NCBI GenBank assembly: GCA_002205965.3
Contig: NADL03000025.1
Location: forward strand, 434,001 to 498,000
From: Kappaphycus alvarezii
Taxonomy: Eukaryota > Rhodophyta > Florideophyceae > Gigartinales > Solieriaceae
Length of the DNA stretch: 64,000 nt
Reading direction: 5' to 3'
Shown: positions 43,692-56,981 of the stretch, piece by piece
How positions within the stretch are numbered: position 1 is the stretch's first letter
Layout: the number at the start of each line of letters is the position of its first letter
Made by a program: the position numbers and the translations under genes
The notes under the pieces: generated by a model
Database searches by the model: none
What the model was told of the DNA's origin: nothing
Seen by the model: the letters and a program-made list of their open reading frames with translations, nothing else

Positions 43692-46600
43692 CGAAAGCAC
43701 AGGTACATCAACGGAGAGGGTAACGTCTGAGCGTCTTCGAAAGGCACTACGAAAACACCGACGCTCTTGTAGTTGGTGAGATGGATAGGTTTGCGATGCC
43801 ATAGGTCCTGTAAACGCGGAATCAGCTATTCCTTGTCGCTTTCTGGTGATGTGAATCAGTTCTTTCCTCCAGTTTGTTGCTCTCTTGCGGCATGCGGACT
43901 TAGCAAAGTCCTTAAACTTTCCCTTTGTCATCCTGGAACAGTTGCAAAGACTGGTGTGTCGGATTGTGCTCTGGGAGAGGGCTGCTACTACCCAATGGCC
44001 CATGGCCCTCCCACTGTAATACTCCCAGAACTAGCACCAGAGTTCTTGCGTAATCACAAATCAATAGGGCAGGAGAATTAAGTTTCTCTTCACTAAATTG
44101 TATGGTAATAACACACAACTGTGAAATTTATTTCTGAATTTCTTTAAGCGTAAACTCACAAATTACTTGGCAAATATTTCCGCTTGACTGAGCAAGTAGC
44201 TAAACATGCTCTATTACGTCAAAAGAATGAGTTCATCTATGATATTATTACGACTGGCTGCTAAAATTTGTTTCAAATTTTCCTTTTTGGTTTTTGCTAA
44301 TGCTGCACTCTCATCTCATTTAGGTCAGCTTAGCTTAATTGATAGTATTTTCATTGTTACATTAGTGCATGGCACTGAACTTTGTCTGTTCATGTGGCCT
44401 CCAACTTTTGAACGCGCCCTGTAATGTTTAGAGCGTTTTCTGATGTTATTTTGCAGGAATAGCCATTGATGAATGCAAAATGTTCAGTAACACCTAGCCG
44501 ACGCGCCTCGGTATAAGTACATCTCTCTCTACTCTTATTGGTTCAAAATAGTTTCTCTCGTCTCTATCAACAAGCCCTACGCTCGAGGACAAGTCTATAG
44601 CAGCGGATGTCCATCTCATAAGTTACAAATTTGAAAACCACCATCTACGCAAATTGATCCGGGTTTCCGCGAACAAGAATCTCGCAGACCCACTGAATGA
44701 TAAGGATAATCAATTGGATGACCTTCTGTAGCCAATGATATTTCTAGACACTATCTCGCGTGATCTTTCGCCATTGAAGTTCCAAGCAGCAACGTTTTGC
44801 TCTTATAGGTATAATTTTTCTTTAAGAATGATGAAATGTCTAATTTTTGTTCGATTGCGTAGCTACTTCTCGATTGAATGGCAGTTCTCCTCACCTCTTC
44901 CAATGTTAATAAAAATTAGATTTTCATGTGCATAACTTTTGACATTGCAGCTGTAGCCGTTTCCACCTTTGGTAAGAAAACCGTAGACACATCTTCATTC
45001 AAATGCTTTCTTGGATCTCATATGATTTCTGTAGATCGGCCGCGATTCACTTCAATTCGGCCACCTAGGTTACAAACATCTCTTTTAATGCTTCTTATAT
45101 AACTATATTATCGCTCCAATCTTCAGAACCGCAAGTTAAATCCCCGCCACCAAAATTAACTCCCTTGCTCATCACCATGCATCGTCGCCCTGCAACAGAA
45201 CGAAGACACTGCCGGGCGTCGCCACCCTCGCTTAATGATTCCTTTTTCGTCTGCGCTACTATTTAATTATTTTCGCTTTGGATCATGGATCGTTAGGAGC
45301 GATATCGTTCCGAATGCCAGACGGGAAAGAGCGGTCTTGAGTTTTAGGCAGAGAAAAAATAGATCAAGGACGAGCTTGTCTTCACTAAGCACTGCGGCTA
45401 TCTCACTAAGGTATTTTCGATGGTTTCAATCGCGTGCGGCGTTTAAACTGTTCAGAAAGTGGAAAATAATAACACTTGAGCAAGGATAGATTAACAAGTT
45501 GGCGACTGCAAAGTACAACCTCACAGAGTTACAGGAGACCCACTTGGGGTAAGATATGGTATGTTTATATTTCGAAATTTCGAGAGGTTGAAAAACATGG
45601 GAGCCTTAAGGTGGTTAGTGGATGTTTTTATTGTGAAGGGTTAAAGATATTCTATTTACTTTAGTAATGAGAAATGAACCCAATTTACCACCCTATCCCA
45701 CTATTAAAAGTGAGTTTGATCTGACTATCAAGCTCGCGTACTTTCGGCCATTTACTTCACTTTGTATATCACATAGCGCTTTCTCGTTTTGAAACTAAAT
45801 GCAGAGATGCCCAAAGATTGAGAATAACTTAACCGAAGGGCCAAGGTGTGGAATATGTGCTTGAATTGAGCGAGTGGAACAATACGAACAGCGCTACGGA
45901 GACGTTGAGGTGCTGATTCTGTCTGAAGTTTGGCCTTTAAGCAAACCCAGGTGCAAAAAGCAAGTGCACGACCAATTTGCAGGAGTTTAATGTCCGTTTT
46001 CGTACCGATGTGCATTCATGACAAAAGGTTTGCTTTTTGAACCTAGGATGAATCGAAACAATCAACGCGTGAAAATACCCTTGATTGGTTCGATCACTTT
46101 TAGGATACTTAATCTTGCGCGATGGCGGTGAAAGTCTCTTCGAAAGTTCAAGATGATTTTCAGATTTATAGCGAATGGGACATCGCTTCGTGGATTTCCT
46201 AGATTTTTGGACGTGGCAAGAACGATCTGCTAAGCAAGATATTTTGACGGCTTCGGTAAATTTATCTGCGCCACGTACACTAGCATCACTTTTACTGCAA
46301 GATACTCAGCCATCTTCTATATTCTTGGGAGTTGATTGGGATATTATATTGCCTTAGATCTTGGAAACGCTCGAGGCATGTCGTATCTTGATATGAGAAT
46401 TCGTCTTTTGTCCCAAGCACAAGCAGCTACCAGATGCTCAAAATGTCGCGACCCAACTGCTCGCCAACAAGAGTGTGGAAATCCAGTTCAACCTGTGCTC
46501 ACAATTTATGGACGTGATTGACTCACCCTGGTCTTCAAGCTCTTCTCTACTAGTACTGATAGAGATCCGGAGATGATGGGCCATATTTACGGTGTTCAAA

Positions 46601-47820
46601 CGCGGTTTGCAGAGGCGATAAAACTCCCTTACTTGCGCATCTGGGGTTGAACGCTTCAAACATATCTCTTCGCGCAGCGAGGTTATGAGATTCTGTGTGG
46701 CGATTCGCTTAAAAAACATGACCACTTTGACTGCCTACCTTTGCCGGCAGCAGAACTTGCAGACAGAAACGACAACGAAGTACCTCAAGCATGTTATCAC
46801 TCGCTTGTCGTCGATGATGCTTGTGACGTTGTGGTTGAAGAAGCATCGTGTCAGAATTACGAAACGAAAAGAAGCCCAGATGGACGCAACCCATGGAGAA
46901 GTGGATCATGCTGCTCTGTCTCGACAGCGATACTAACCTTCTTTCCTCTAGTTTTCCGAGGCTGCAAAGACTCATCTTGCTTTTTCAGCAAGAAGACGAG
47001 CTCAAACAGCTCTTTTTCTCTCTTGCGGAAATGTGCAAAGTCTAGGTTGAAATTCAGATCCATAATCGTGGGCCATTCGAAAATAACACGGACTTCACTC
47101 GTGAGCAGTGTCCCGTAGCATTCACTGACTCAAAAGCAATCAATCGAAATCAAGAAACGTTTTTGATTGATACTGTGGCGACACTACAATCAGAGAGGGG
47201 TATTTTTATCCAGTGTAGTGTTGTTAATCTTTTCCACTGGTTTTTATGAAGGGATCGTGGCTGTCTTCCATACGATGTAATCTTTCAACCAGAGATTTAC
47301 GGACCCGCTGCCACCTGTACTGCCATAAAGACTCGCGGCGATGCGCATTAGCAAACGGTGCGAGGTGATTAGACCTCATCGCGCTCGACTAAAAAAGGTC
47401 TTTTGTACAGAAATTAGGGCTGTGAGCTCGTGTTTTCGCGACCATTTTTCCTAACAATGTCCCTGTGGAATCGGATTTCTCAATAGGTAGCGCCGAAAAT
47501 AGTGTTCGCCAACATTATCTGAACAAGTATTCGCCAGAGAGTATTCTACATGCCAGTAAACTTGGATCACTGCGTTCAATGTCCACTGAATAGCAATTTT
47601 CTGCAGACAACACACTGAAAATTTGCTTTATTTACCTAATCCGACTATAAAAAGTGTATTTGATCACATTATTAGCTCAATAGTGGTAATAGTGTGATTT
47701 TTCACCCTTCTGTTGGCCTAACAAAAAGTTAATAGCGGCTGTGTTAACTGCAGGAACTCAGACGGAAGAGAAACAGAAAGGAGGGACTTTATTGGAATAT
47801 TTCAAAGCATGTGAGTCTTG
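43692..47820. other. AT-rich, no recognised gene
   Basis: ORFs at 43662-44081 (both strands), 46175-47118 (both strands) and others lack recognised domains. Two patches (about 43860-43935 and 46930-47050) look weakly alike (CTCTTGCGG ... AAAGTC), perhaps a diverged repeat. Confidence 0.3.
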
Positions 47821-47900
47821 AAGTTTTAACACAGCGTCATGCAGTAGCAGCGATGTCCAATGCAGCATGCCTGTCGACCGGCCTCCAGTCAGTTTTTTTT
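47821..47900 (+). pseudogene. family B-type retrotransposon C-terminal fragment
   Basis: The plus frame reads LTQRHAVAAMSNAACLSTGL, aligning with MQRHAAAAVMSNAACL of insertion B and PMQRHAMATASSKAACLTAG of the copy at 60.6 kb. It is isolated in AT-rich DNA, and no 3' UTR match follows. Confidence 0.55.
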
Positions 47901-50601
47901 AGCGTTTTGACGGCTTCCGACCAATCCTTTACATTTTAAGCCTTTACTATCACTAAATCCCTCATGGAACAGCTGACCATATTTTTCATGCATTAAAAGC
48001 ACCCAAGAATTTCCCCTTTCAACTTCTATACTGCTTGGGTGTGTACTTGAATTTTTCTCGCAACTTGCTTGATCTTTACAAGAAAAACATTTTATTCAGC
48101 TTATATAGACATTTAGGTTTACTTTAAAGTCTCATAGAAACGTGCTAGGTAGCACAAAATGAATTAAATGGAATCATGTGAACGACAAAGACTATCACCA
48201 GATATTTTCAGGATAAATATCTACATTTATAGTTTAAAATACTATTCTTTTAGATCAGAGCCAACAAATTCCTTCAAAGTATCCATACATCCAATGAATT
48301 CCTTACAAGTTCCGTCGAACGGTCCAGAATGGCGGATAGAGTCCCCAGACATATCCAATTCCTCCTAAAGACCGTCATCCCCATCAGAGGAGTCAGGAAC
48401 AACAGTTATTCCCTCACTCTCTTCTTCTTCATCCACGACAACTCCCCCACAGTTGTACACCAGTGGCTCCCATGGGTCCGCCTAGTTCCCCTCACCTTCC
48501 GATCCTTCCACCTCAGTATCAGCCTCCTCCTCTTCTACTTCCTCCATTGCCTCCTCATCCTCTACCTCCTCGAAGCAGTGACGGCGAATCTACTCCTGAA
48601 CGCGTTCCCGGTCCATTATTCTACAATAATCATGCGATTCAGCTGATACATTGGCCATCAAAGCCAGGTTATTGAGAGGACTTTGGGATTTGGACAACTT
48701 GGAGATGGTGAGGGACCGGCAGAAGTATGTCATGTTGAGGACAAAAGGGGGGTGAGCAGGTGGAGAGGTTGATGGCAGGGGTTTTGCTTCAACGAAATTG
48801 ATGTAGAACTTTAAATAGGTCGATTTCTTCCAAAAAAATCACGGCCTCGGGAGAAAATAAAAATGAAAGGCAATTTTTTCAGCTGTGAATTTACACGGAA
48901 TCAGGGAAATTGTAAAAAATCTGCTTGATAAGTATCGGAACTGAATTTAGCCGGCGAAGGGGATCAAAAATCGAAATAATTCTTTTTTGAAAAGGAGGAC
49001 CAAATTCTAAGGAATAAAATGGAAAAAGAATCTACACAGTGAGTTTAAATTCGTAGGAGAAAATTACTTTTAGGACTTTTTCTTAAAAAAAATAATTAGG
49101 AAGAGTTGTTTTGAAAAATCAGCGGTCATTGATAAACAAGACAAAAGTTTGGGGAGATGGCCGCTTTCCTACAGAAATATCGTTTCACTAAAAACAGATT
49201 GAAAGCCGATTCATCTTTCAGAGCTCGGAGACATTGAAATATACCGTCTACGACAGTTTGGAGCTCTGTGGAAAACTTGGTAACAAAAGGACCTAATCAA
49301 TTAGAGAATCTAGCACAAAAAAGGGGAGGTAGAAAAGGGGGATGTAAGTGACGATGAGGTTGAGGAAGGGGAGCAACCATACTCTTGGTTTTTTAAAAGT
49401 TTCAGCTGGACCCAAGTGGACCCTATTCGACCTGTATAAAACGGATGGCGGCAGCGGCTTGGGGAAACGGAAGGAAAATGTTGCCATCGTCTCTATACAA
49501 GCATTTAGTGCAGGTGAGAGCTTCTCCCGTAATGATAGTAAGAGAGAGTGAGTAGCAAGGGCAAAAAAGCGAAGGACTGAAGGAATTTATATCCACAAAA
49601 CTTGCAATCGCTCAAAAATATCTAAAATAGGGCCTATTTTGGATCCATTATCTGAAGTTGCAAGATATTCTTACAGTATCTGAATTTGAGGGATATTTTT
49701 ATTTTGGATTATTGTGGCAAATTCGTGGTTGATGTTTGTATTTTATGACACACTGGTATTAATATATGTCAGTATACGCCAAGGACCTGGGTGATGTCAA
49801 GAGTGACCCGAATAAATCTATGTAATATCCACGACAATTCCCACCTCCGGCCGATCGGTGGCCGGCATAGGTATGGCACCTAAATATTTACCGTGAAGAA
49901 ATATGTTCTACTAGTCTCTCTCGCTCCGGAACAAATTTACTGGGTACCAACCCACATATCAACCACAGTAAATTAACCCTCCCATTTTCCCCAGTTGGCA
50001 GACAACTTCAAGTCCAGTCCCCAATAGCTAGAAAGTTTAGAGTCAACTTCAGATCCAAGAAACGATTTTTTGACGCTACTCTAAGATCATAAGGGGTGGA
50101 ATCTGCCCCTTTTATACTGTCTTTTGGCTCTCTGAACTTCTTTCCTTACCCACCTCTTTGTGTTTTCTCAACTCTACCACTGTGCCATTTCTTTTGCTTG
50201 CAACAACTTCTTTCGGGGTAATATTTTGAAGTTGTTTTTTCCATGGAACATGACCGAGAAATCGAGCGCGGCGTGTGAAAGAACAACGACAGGGTTGCTG
50301 CGGGTGGCATCGGAACGGTTTTTGGGCGCCATGCAGTGTGGTGTTACGAGGGTTGGTCCCAGGAACGACACAGTAAATCTGAAGAAAGGGCTGGACTACA
50401 TGTGCAGGCGCAAGATCACTCGGGTAATTCAGAGATCACAGCCCCAAAAGAGTGTTACCAAGGACAGAAAATATTTGAAGAACAAAAACAGAAAGCAAAA
50501 AGAAGGAGAATGAACGCGTTTCACGCTGTTGCAATACGCACGCGATGGCGGCTAGTGCGGAGGAGATGAAAATAAAGAATGTCACAATGTAAATATTTCA
50601 G
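47901..50601. other. AT-rich, no recognised gene
   Basis: A Ser/Pro-rich tract at 48280-48680 (ends NNHAIQLIHWPSKPGY) and a 117-codon ORF at 50160-50513 (RVASERFLGAMQCGVTRVGP) are the only protein-like frames, both unassigned. A GC-rich 6-bp-stem hairpin (CCGGCC/GGCCGG) sits at 49847-49865 and a short repeat shared with 58.97 kb at about 49966-49990. Confidence 0.3.
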
Positions 50602-50827
50602 TGCAAATCGAAAGAACGATTCTTCTCCAGAGTTCTATTATTATCTTGGACTGCATTTTATCATCAGGATTCTGTACTGAATCAACGAAAGTAAATATGC
50701 AGTAGCCTCCTTAGGCCACAGTATGCTATTGTATTTACCTATTTTTCACACAGTATATACAGGACACTTGAGTACCCTCTGTGGAAACCGAGAGAACTTC
50801 AGTTTACCTTTTCTCCAAATTTCTACA
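50602..50827 (+). repeat. 5' LTR of Copia-2
   Basis: Begins TGCAAATCGAAAGAACGA and ends near TTTCTACA. Aligns over its length with 56982-57178: shared starts, TTATCTTGGACTGCATTT, the TATA-like CAGTATATACAGGACACT and AGAGAACT. Divergence between the two is substantial, so the insertion is old. Confidence 0.85.
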
Positions 50828-52899
50828 TTGCAGCATCGTAGCGAGTTCTAAAAACAAAATTCCACCCCCACTGACTACTTCCACGCCTACATTCTACCTT
50901 CCAGTCGACATACTTTAAACAAGAATCATAGGACTATAAACGAACAGTCGACAGACTATAAACAAGATTCTCTTTGAATTAAAAATTCCTTGCCCAGAAC
51001 GAATTTAAAAACCAGTGACAAAGCATTCAAGTAAAGTATCCGTGGATTTTGCCCGAGGGCTGCAGTGTGGGCAAAAGGAACAAAGTCCACTGGACTTTAA
51101 ATACCCTTTCCCAGGACGTCGTTAAAATAAAGCCGCATACTGGGCCAAAATACAGTACAAGGGTATACACTTGGGTGTGTGTCTTAGATAGCTCAGGGGC
51201 GATGGGTCGTTCTGGGGCAGGAGTACTAGACGCAATTTGACAAACTATAAATAAGAGTCTATGAGACTTTAAACGATCCTAAGCAATGGAGGCAACTTGA
51301 CGTAATTGGACATTGTTTAGGTGCTGCCCTTACAATCCGAGCTTGCTCGGCGGATAAAGATGTTGACCCAAATATCTGGTGGAAAATGAAAGGGCCATCA
51401 TATACGGTGTTGTCCCGAATTATCGCTTAGAAGCATATGGCAACTTCTCGTAAGAGGCCAGACCGACTTTAAAAGAGGTAAATTTATCGACTTAGAAATA
51501 TTTTGGGAGAGGCTCTGGTAGAGATCATTTGCAGCTTTCTCCAATTTATGTGGAGATAGTTTGAATGGCTGATATTCGCATCACACCTGGTGTGTCTACC
51601 CAAGAACCCAGAGTCCGTGCTCTAAGCGATCCTTCACATTATTTTCTGTGCGCAACGCTCCACCTGAGTGCTCACAGAAAAGAGTTAGTCAATTCAAGAA
51701 ACACGGAGAGTCTCGCTCGTGTCCTGAGTTTCGACACCCTTAGCTAGAGTTCAAAAAAAGAAAAGAAAAAAAACAAAAAAAAGATAAAGAAGAGGAAAGC
51801 GAAAACTGAGAGAGAGAAAACACATAAGTAGAGTAGTGTCTATTCGACCATGAAATGTACTCAATTGAGTACATATACGTGCTCAATTGATAATATATTT
51901 TTACCAACGGAAAAACTAAACCTTTCAATGAATATTACTTTGCAATAATAAAAAATGAATCATGTTTAATCAGTTGCAGCGGGCCATCATACAGTAGCAT
52001 AACATATTTGTTCCGTAAGAGGTCAATAAATTCATCAATGGATTTTGAAAATGTACTCAATTGAGAATATTTCTCGAATAGATACCAGTAGTAGTAAGCG
52101 GTCCAAGCAAAGAATCACCGCCGCGATAGACTAGCAAATACTGTAAGACAAAAACCTTGCTTCGCTATCATGGCCCAGCAACTGTCGTAAGGTCAAAATC
52201 AAGCTTCCTGTTCGGTGTACACATTTAGTGTATGAGAATTGATTCTTCTAAAGACTCCCAAACCTACTCCGAATCGAATCTCTCGAGAAGCTATCCGACT
52301 ATATCATGTGGCGAAATAGAGGGAAGCAGGAGAGGGAGACAACGGGGGAGAGAAGGAGGAGCGTGAGAGAGAGAGCGAAAAAGATAGAAAGAGCGTGATA
52401 GAGAAGAGGAAAGGATTGCTTGACGAAGAAACAGAGTTCAGAGGAGAGATGGTGGTGAGGGATTTTACTCAGACTGAATATGGAGGGAGACCGGTGCTTA
52501 TATATCCCTCGAGGAGAGCTGACTGGTGCTTCCAGGCGATCGAAGAAAGTTTACAAGGGACATGTAGACGACGGTGGGAGGTTAGCCCTAAACCTGTTTG
52601 ATCTTATCTAAAGAATATCAACTACACCTTACATCACTGTACAGTACATAAAAGTAGCGGTCAATTTTTACGTTGGAAATTTAACTACATTAATGCCTGT
52701 AAGCATCTTTGCTAGCTGTAAGCTGTCAAAAGAAGCAAGAGGAAATAATTGCACTAACAAATAAAGATTGACATAAAAACATTACCCAGTTCAATGGCAT
52801 CTACAGAGAACTCTTAACATATAACGAAGAGCTCCAAGAGCGGTGAAATACCTCAAAGCTTATTATATCTCTTCCTCCGTCTTTCGTAGCCGTCTATAA
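50828..52899. other. Copia-2 leader/5' internal region, unassigned
   Basis: It should hold the leader and gag N-terminus but is longer than expected, so other insertions are possible. Patches read VYTWVCVLDSSGAMGRSGAG (about 51160-51220, vWA-like D-x-S-x motif) and QLDVIGHCLGAALTIRACSA (about 51290-51350, lipase-like G-H-C-L-G). Both are isolated and speculative. A 20-bp palindrome lies at 51855-51874 and a purine-rich tract at 52315-52415. Confidence 0.3.
51855..51874. repeat. perfect 20-bp palindrome
   Basis: ATGTACTCAATTGAGTACAT equals its own reverse complement. Partial copies follow: GCTCAATTGA at 51881-51890 and ATGTACTCAATTGAG at 52051-52065. Confidence 0.9.
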
Positions 52900-53250
52900 A
52901 GTTTCTACGATCAAAATTTCATCATTTGAGTATGTTATGAACGCTGTTTAAGCGGAACTACCTCGAAGATTGAACCCGAACAACCCGCGCTACGCTCGTC
53001 GAAGGCAGGATTATATCCAAGTAACCATAGCCTATACGACTAGAGGATATATTAAAGGACGTGGAAGGGGTTCTCCATACGCTAGTGGCGGACATTATAG
53101 TGGAAGAGGACGTGTTGAATGCATTTAAAAACGAACTAGACCACTGGAAAACTGACACTACGGTGGAAAACCTGGCCATTGTATGAACTTAGGTCGAAAA
53201 CGCCCAGAGTATGAGCGAAACGTTCGCATCCGGACATCCTGGGGGGACGG
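52900..53250 (+). pseudogene. Copia-2 gag C-terminus with degraded zinc knuckle
   Basis: The plus strand reads RGYIKGRGRGSPYASGGHYS (basic Gly-rich linker), then a knuckle remnant HYGGKPGHCMN at about 53147-53180, where the canonical form is CHYCGKPGHCMNxC. The first Cys codon is TGA and the second reads Gly. Binds the element RNA in active relatives. Confidence 0.65.
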
Positions 53251-53457
53251 AGAGGACAGCACCACTTCTCACAAGCTGACCACGCATAGAATCTACAACA
53301 TAATCAAGACTATTAGGGATCACCAAATCGTCCAGTAACACCTTCAGAAAATTCTGCCGTGGATCCCTCGAATACGGATCAGGTTTGCGGTAACTGACAC
53401 CAGCCTCAGTTCCAACCACAGTCCAGCTTCGACGGAGAACCTTTTTTCCGAGCCAAT

Positions 53458-53733
53458 ATGGCAAAGGGCAAATTCCGAAGCCAGGTGGCCAAATCTGGAA
53501 GAAAGAAAATTGAGACCTTATTCATGGACTTTTGTGCGACACACCATTTCTTTCGTATTCGCTCCTCATTTAATTCTTGTAGTCAAATTGCCAAAGAGAC
53601 TGTCCAAGCAGCAGCAGAAACGTCACATCTCCTTGGTAAGGGACTAGTTTGGTTACCATTTATGGAAGGAAATGTGGTAAAGTATACCTTACACCCCATT
53701 CAGAATCAAGCATACTGGCCGTTAACTTGCTAA
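53458..53733 (+). pseudogene. Copia-2 protease region
   Basis: A 91-codon frame contains IETLFMDFCATHHFF, then VQAAAETSHLLGKGLVWLPF and GNVVKYTLHP. This matches the copia protease pattern (D-S-G-A-T-H-H ... ETS.V.GKG.V.L...G). The active-site Asp is at about 53527, but Ser-Gly reads Phe-Cys, so it is dead. Confidence 0.75.
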
Positions 53734-53819
53734 CGAAGTTATAACGTGATACTCTCAGAATCTCTGTTACAATTCAATGGTTAATTTATCTTTAAATACG
53801 GCTCCATGAAAAGAAAAGA

Positions 53820-54741
53820 CATTGTCTGGGTTATCGAGTGCGGTGAGGGACTCTACCAATTAGGGTTAAGAAATAATAAGAAGCAACTCTACTGCCCTAT
53901 AAATGAATTACCTGACACTGAGGTCATGAATTGGAACTGTAAGACCGGACACATTGCGAGAGACTGCTACAGCTAGTTATGTCGCCAACAATCTGATGTA
54001 CCACCTTTCGATCGTTCGCATCTCGACAGCATGGGATTCATCCCATGACTCACGGAAAAGAAGAGAAAATATACCGTCAAAACGACGAAAGATAGAACAG
54101 AATAGCTACTACGCGAGATGCACGTAGATATGCAAGGCCCTTCCGCGAGCTCTCTCGGAGTAAAAGGGTCCGCTGTCCACTTGTCGAACCTTAAACAGCG
54201 AAATTCCGACGTATTAATAATCAAAAGAAGCAGAGCTCCTCTTAATTGTTTGCGACTATTAAGAAATGAGTGAAAGCCACTTCTTATATCATTAATATTA
54301 CATAAAAATAAACATATAGTACGGATAATTCGTTTTGATCGAGCAGGGTAACATATGGGCAAAGGAATATGACTTTCCTCAATTCACCAGTGATTGAAGT
54401 CAAATCCTCTCCTCCTGAGCCACCTGAAGGAAATAGTACTGCTGAGTATCTTTTTCAGTAGTGTTGGACACGGATTAGAGTTTTACTTTACGGCAGTGCT
54501 CTCCCCCATAACCTATGGGGCGATGCCTCAAAGAATAAAAACTGGTTACGCAATATAATTCCGGCTACAAAAACTAATGATTATATTCCGATCTTGCTAT
54601 GGGATCCAAATATAAAGATATACTTTCCATCAGTGCTTAAATTTGGTCAACCCGTTTTCGCATTTATTAACCGCTTTCACTTGAAACAAGCCAAAAAACT
54701 GAAACCTAGTTCCAAACTCGGACTCTTTTTCGGTATATAGT
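53820..54741 (+). pseudogene. Copia-2 pre-integrase domain and integrase
   Basis: GLYQLGLRNN (about 53850) and NWNCKTGHIARDC (about 53930) correspond to the GAG-pre-integrase zinc domain (usually LWH.RLGH). Then comes MHVDMQGPSASSLG with the first catalytic Asp (about 54120-54145), a badly degraded core, and RIRVLLYGSALPHNLWGDAS, PVFAFINRFHLKQAKKLKPS, SKLGLFFGI (54471-54741), the end of copia integrase. The W-N-C-x4-H pattern at 53930 mimics a Gag knuckle but sits after the protease, so it is the pre-integrase domain. Confidence 0.8.
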
Positions 54742-55299
54742 CAGATACAGGGCTAAAAAGGGTGTATATATAAGAGTCCAAGTCCGTCAGAGTCATCAGG
54801 AGAGCCTATTTCACTACGATTTCGAATAAAAATCCCCGATTAATTTGATACTTACTCAGCGGTATAGAAAGGAAACATCAGATTGAGATCGGAAACGGAG
54901 ATTACATGGAGTCTGGGACAAGATAACCTAATCGGCTGCATGACTTCCGTGCGCCAACAGACTCATGAAGTGGCTTACTCTGAAAGGATAGAAATCTTGA
55001 AAACGGTTTATGAACCAAAAACCTTTGCGGAAGCCTATAAGATCCCACAATGAGCCGAGGCGATAGACAGGGAGTAGAACGCCATCGTTAAGGGAAATAA
55101 ATGTTCTCACGTACCTCGACACCCTGGGATAGTTCCTTTACCATTCAAATGGACTTTCGATAGTAAGCCTATAGACTCCACCGGGAACCAGAATATGTCA
55201 AAAGCACGCTACACTCTAAGAGGAAATCTCCAACAGGAATATATGGACTTCGATCCGGAAAATATTTATAATACCATCGCATCCCATTAGATTATACTT

Positions 55300-56060
55300 C
55301 TCTTGCTCTCTATAACTGCAGTCAATAAACTTACCCTAGAAGAAGGTATTTCCAATGTGTATCTACACGAAACACTTGACGTACCGATATACATTGACAC
55401 GCCATCAAATTATTCCCGTCAGCTAGCTAGACCTGGGCACATGTGCAAATTAGATAAGCTTATCAATGGCAACAAACAATAAGGTCATATCTTCAGGTCA
55501 TTCTTCCACGTAAAACTCATCTATTTGGGAATGAGAACTTCCAACTATTACAACCGAAAGCACTTTCTTCGTGTCAACTCAGATTTAATTATAGTATCAG
55601 TCTTAGTGGACGATCTGGCCTTCGCTACGAATTCCAAAGCTCTCTTAAATAATTTAAAAATTGATGTCTGAAACTTTTGATATCAAATTCTTTTGGGAGC
55701 TAAAGTCATTCTTCGTATGAACAATAGCTCGTTATCCGACGGTAATTCGTAGCAAACAAAACACTATTCCAATAACATCTTAAGAGGACACGGAATGCGC
55801 CAGTTAAATTCCGTTTTAACGCACTTCCCATGGACGTTCAACAGCTAGTACGGACAGAACACGCTGAATTGACGCTATCAGAAAACGAATACCATGTCTA
55901 TTGTAGCATACTTTGTGGTCTACTCTTTTTGGCCTTTTCTACCCGGCCATAGTTATCACTTACTGTGTCATCTCTGGCCCTTCAGGCGCATGCCCAAAAG
56001 ATATGCCACATGAAACTAGTGAAGAGACTTCCTCGATATCTCAACGGTACTAGCCATTTT
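55300..56060 (+). pseudogene. Copia-2 reverse transcriptase
   Basis: NKLTLEEGISNVYLHETLDV (motif A region, about 55325-55385) and PIYIDTPSNYSRQLARPGHM are followed by RVNSDLIIVSVLVDDLAFAT, the YVDD-equivalent box with VDD at 55606-55614. Then NSKALLNNLKI, FDIKF, and after a frame change CGLLFLAFSTRP and HMKLVKRLPRYLNG. All are standard copia RT landmarks; multiple stops. Confidence 0.85.
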
Positions 56061-56119
56061 GGTCTTCACTATAGTAGTACATTTATAAAAAGCTGATCCT
56101 AATGATACTTTATTTGATG

Positions 56120-56560
56120 CCAACTGATGCGGATGCATAAATTACAGGCAATCAACCACCAGATTCGTGGTCGAAATCAACGGATCACCAATATATTGGA
56201 AATAGAGTTGGCTATAACTGTCCATCGAAGCCACTGGCAATTATTGCCAACCCGTATGGAGAATCGGAGTACGTCGCACTCGCAGCTCACGGAAAAGGAG
56301 TTTCATGGATAAAGAAATCGTTTTAGGAAATTTGGCACAAAACCACTTGGTCTGAGAGCCGACCTTTCTGCCCAACCATAATCAAAATGGGCAGTACAGC
56401 AGTCATATCGATGTTAATGGCAGATCATGTGAAGCCCAAAAACCTGCACATCGATCTTAGGAAATAAAAGGTGAAATGAATTATTCATGACATCATAATA
56501 AAGCTTTAGCACGTGAATAAAGCTTTAGCACGTGCTTTCCAATCGAAACAATGCGAATCT
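56120..56560 (+). pseudogene. Copia-2 RNase H
   Basis: STTRFVVEINGSPIYWK (56149-56202) matches the S-T-S/T-G-x-V...IxW block of copia RNase H. Then KEIVLGNLAQ and VNKALARAFQSKQCESADKI (near 56510) fit its C-terminal part. Confidence 0.75.
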
Positions 56561-56809
56561 GCTGACAAAATCATTGACGACAGATGCTTTGAGTCGGATG
56601 ATTCAATTATGGACAGCCACAAAATCTCTTAGTATAAGTAATTGGTTTAGTTAGATCTCTTATGAACTGAAAAAGATTACATACAGCAGCAAATTGAAAA
56701 AAGAATAATAGCTGCATCGAAACGGAGAATATAAATACAAGAAAATAAATACATATCTAGAAGCAATAAAATGAGAAATAGTAGCAACAGAAGAAGAAAT
56801 AAGAAAAAA

Positions 56810-56829
56810 GCAGCAGCAGCAGAAGCAGA
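56810..56829. repeat. short GCA microsatellite
   Basis: AGCAGCAGCAGCAGAAGCAG within a purine-rich stretch (56690-56880) just before the 3' LTR. Confidence 0.8.
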
Positions 56830-56981
56830 AAATGAAAAAATGCAGCAGAAGAGAAAATTTGAAAGTTTTTTGAAAATTGAAAACCGATATGAATACAAAG
56901 GCACTAAAAGCCTCTGAGCACCGCAACTGGAATGGACGATTCGTCCTTCTGAGGGGCCTTTTTACAATTTAATTAGGACAG

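Noticed and set aside
51150-51360. vWA domain and lipase-like GHCLG motif
   Set aside because: Each rests on one short motif within stop-rich DNA inside the Copia-2 leader; insufficient for a call.
53925-53975. Gag-type zinc knuckle (NWNCKTGHIARDC)
   Set aside because: It lies after the protease and right before the integrase HVDMQGP block, so it is the GAG-pre-integrase domain; the true knuckle remnant is near 53150.
56660-56926. Minus-strand hydrophobic ORFs of 75-88 codons
   Set aside because: Opposite a purine-rich tract with a GCA microsatellite; composition alone explains them.
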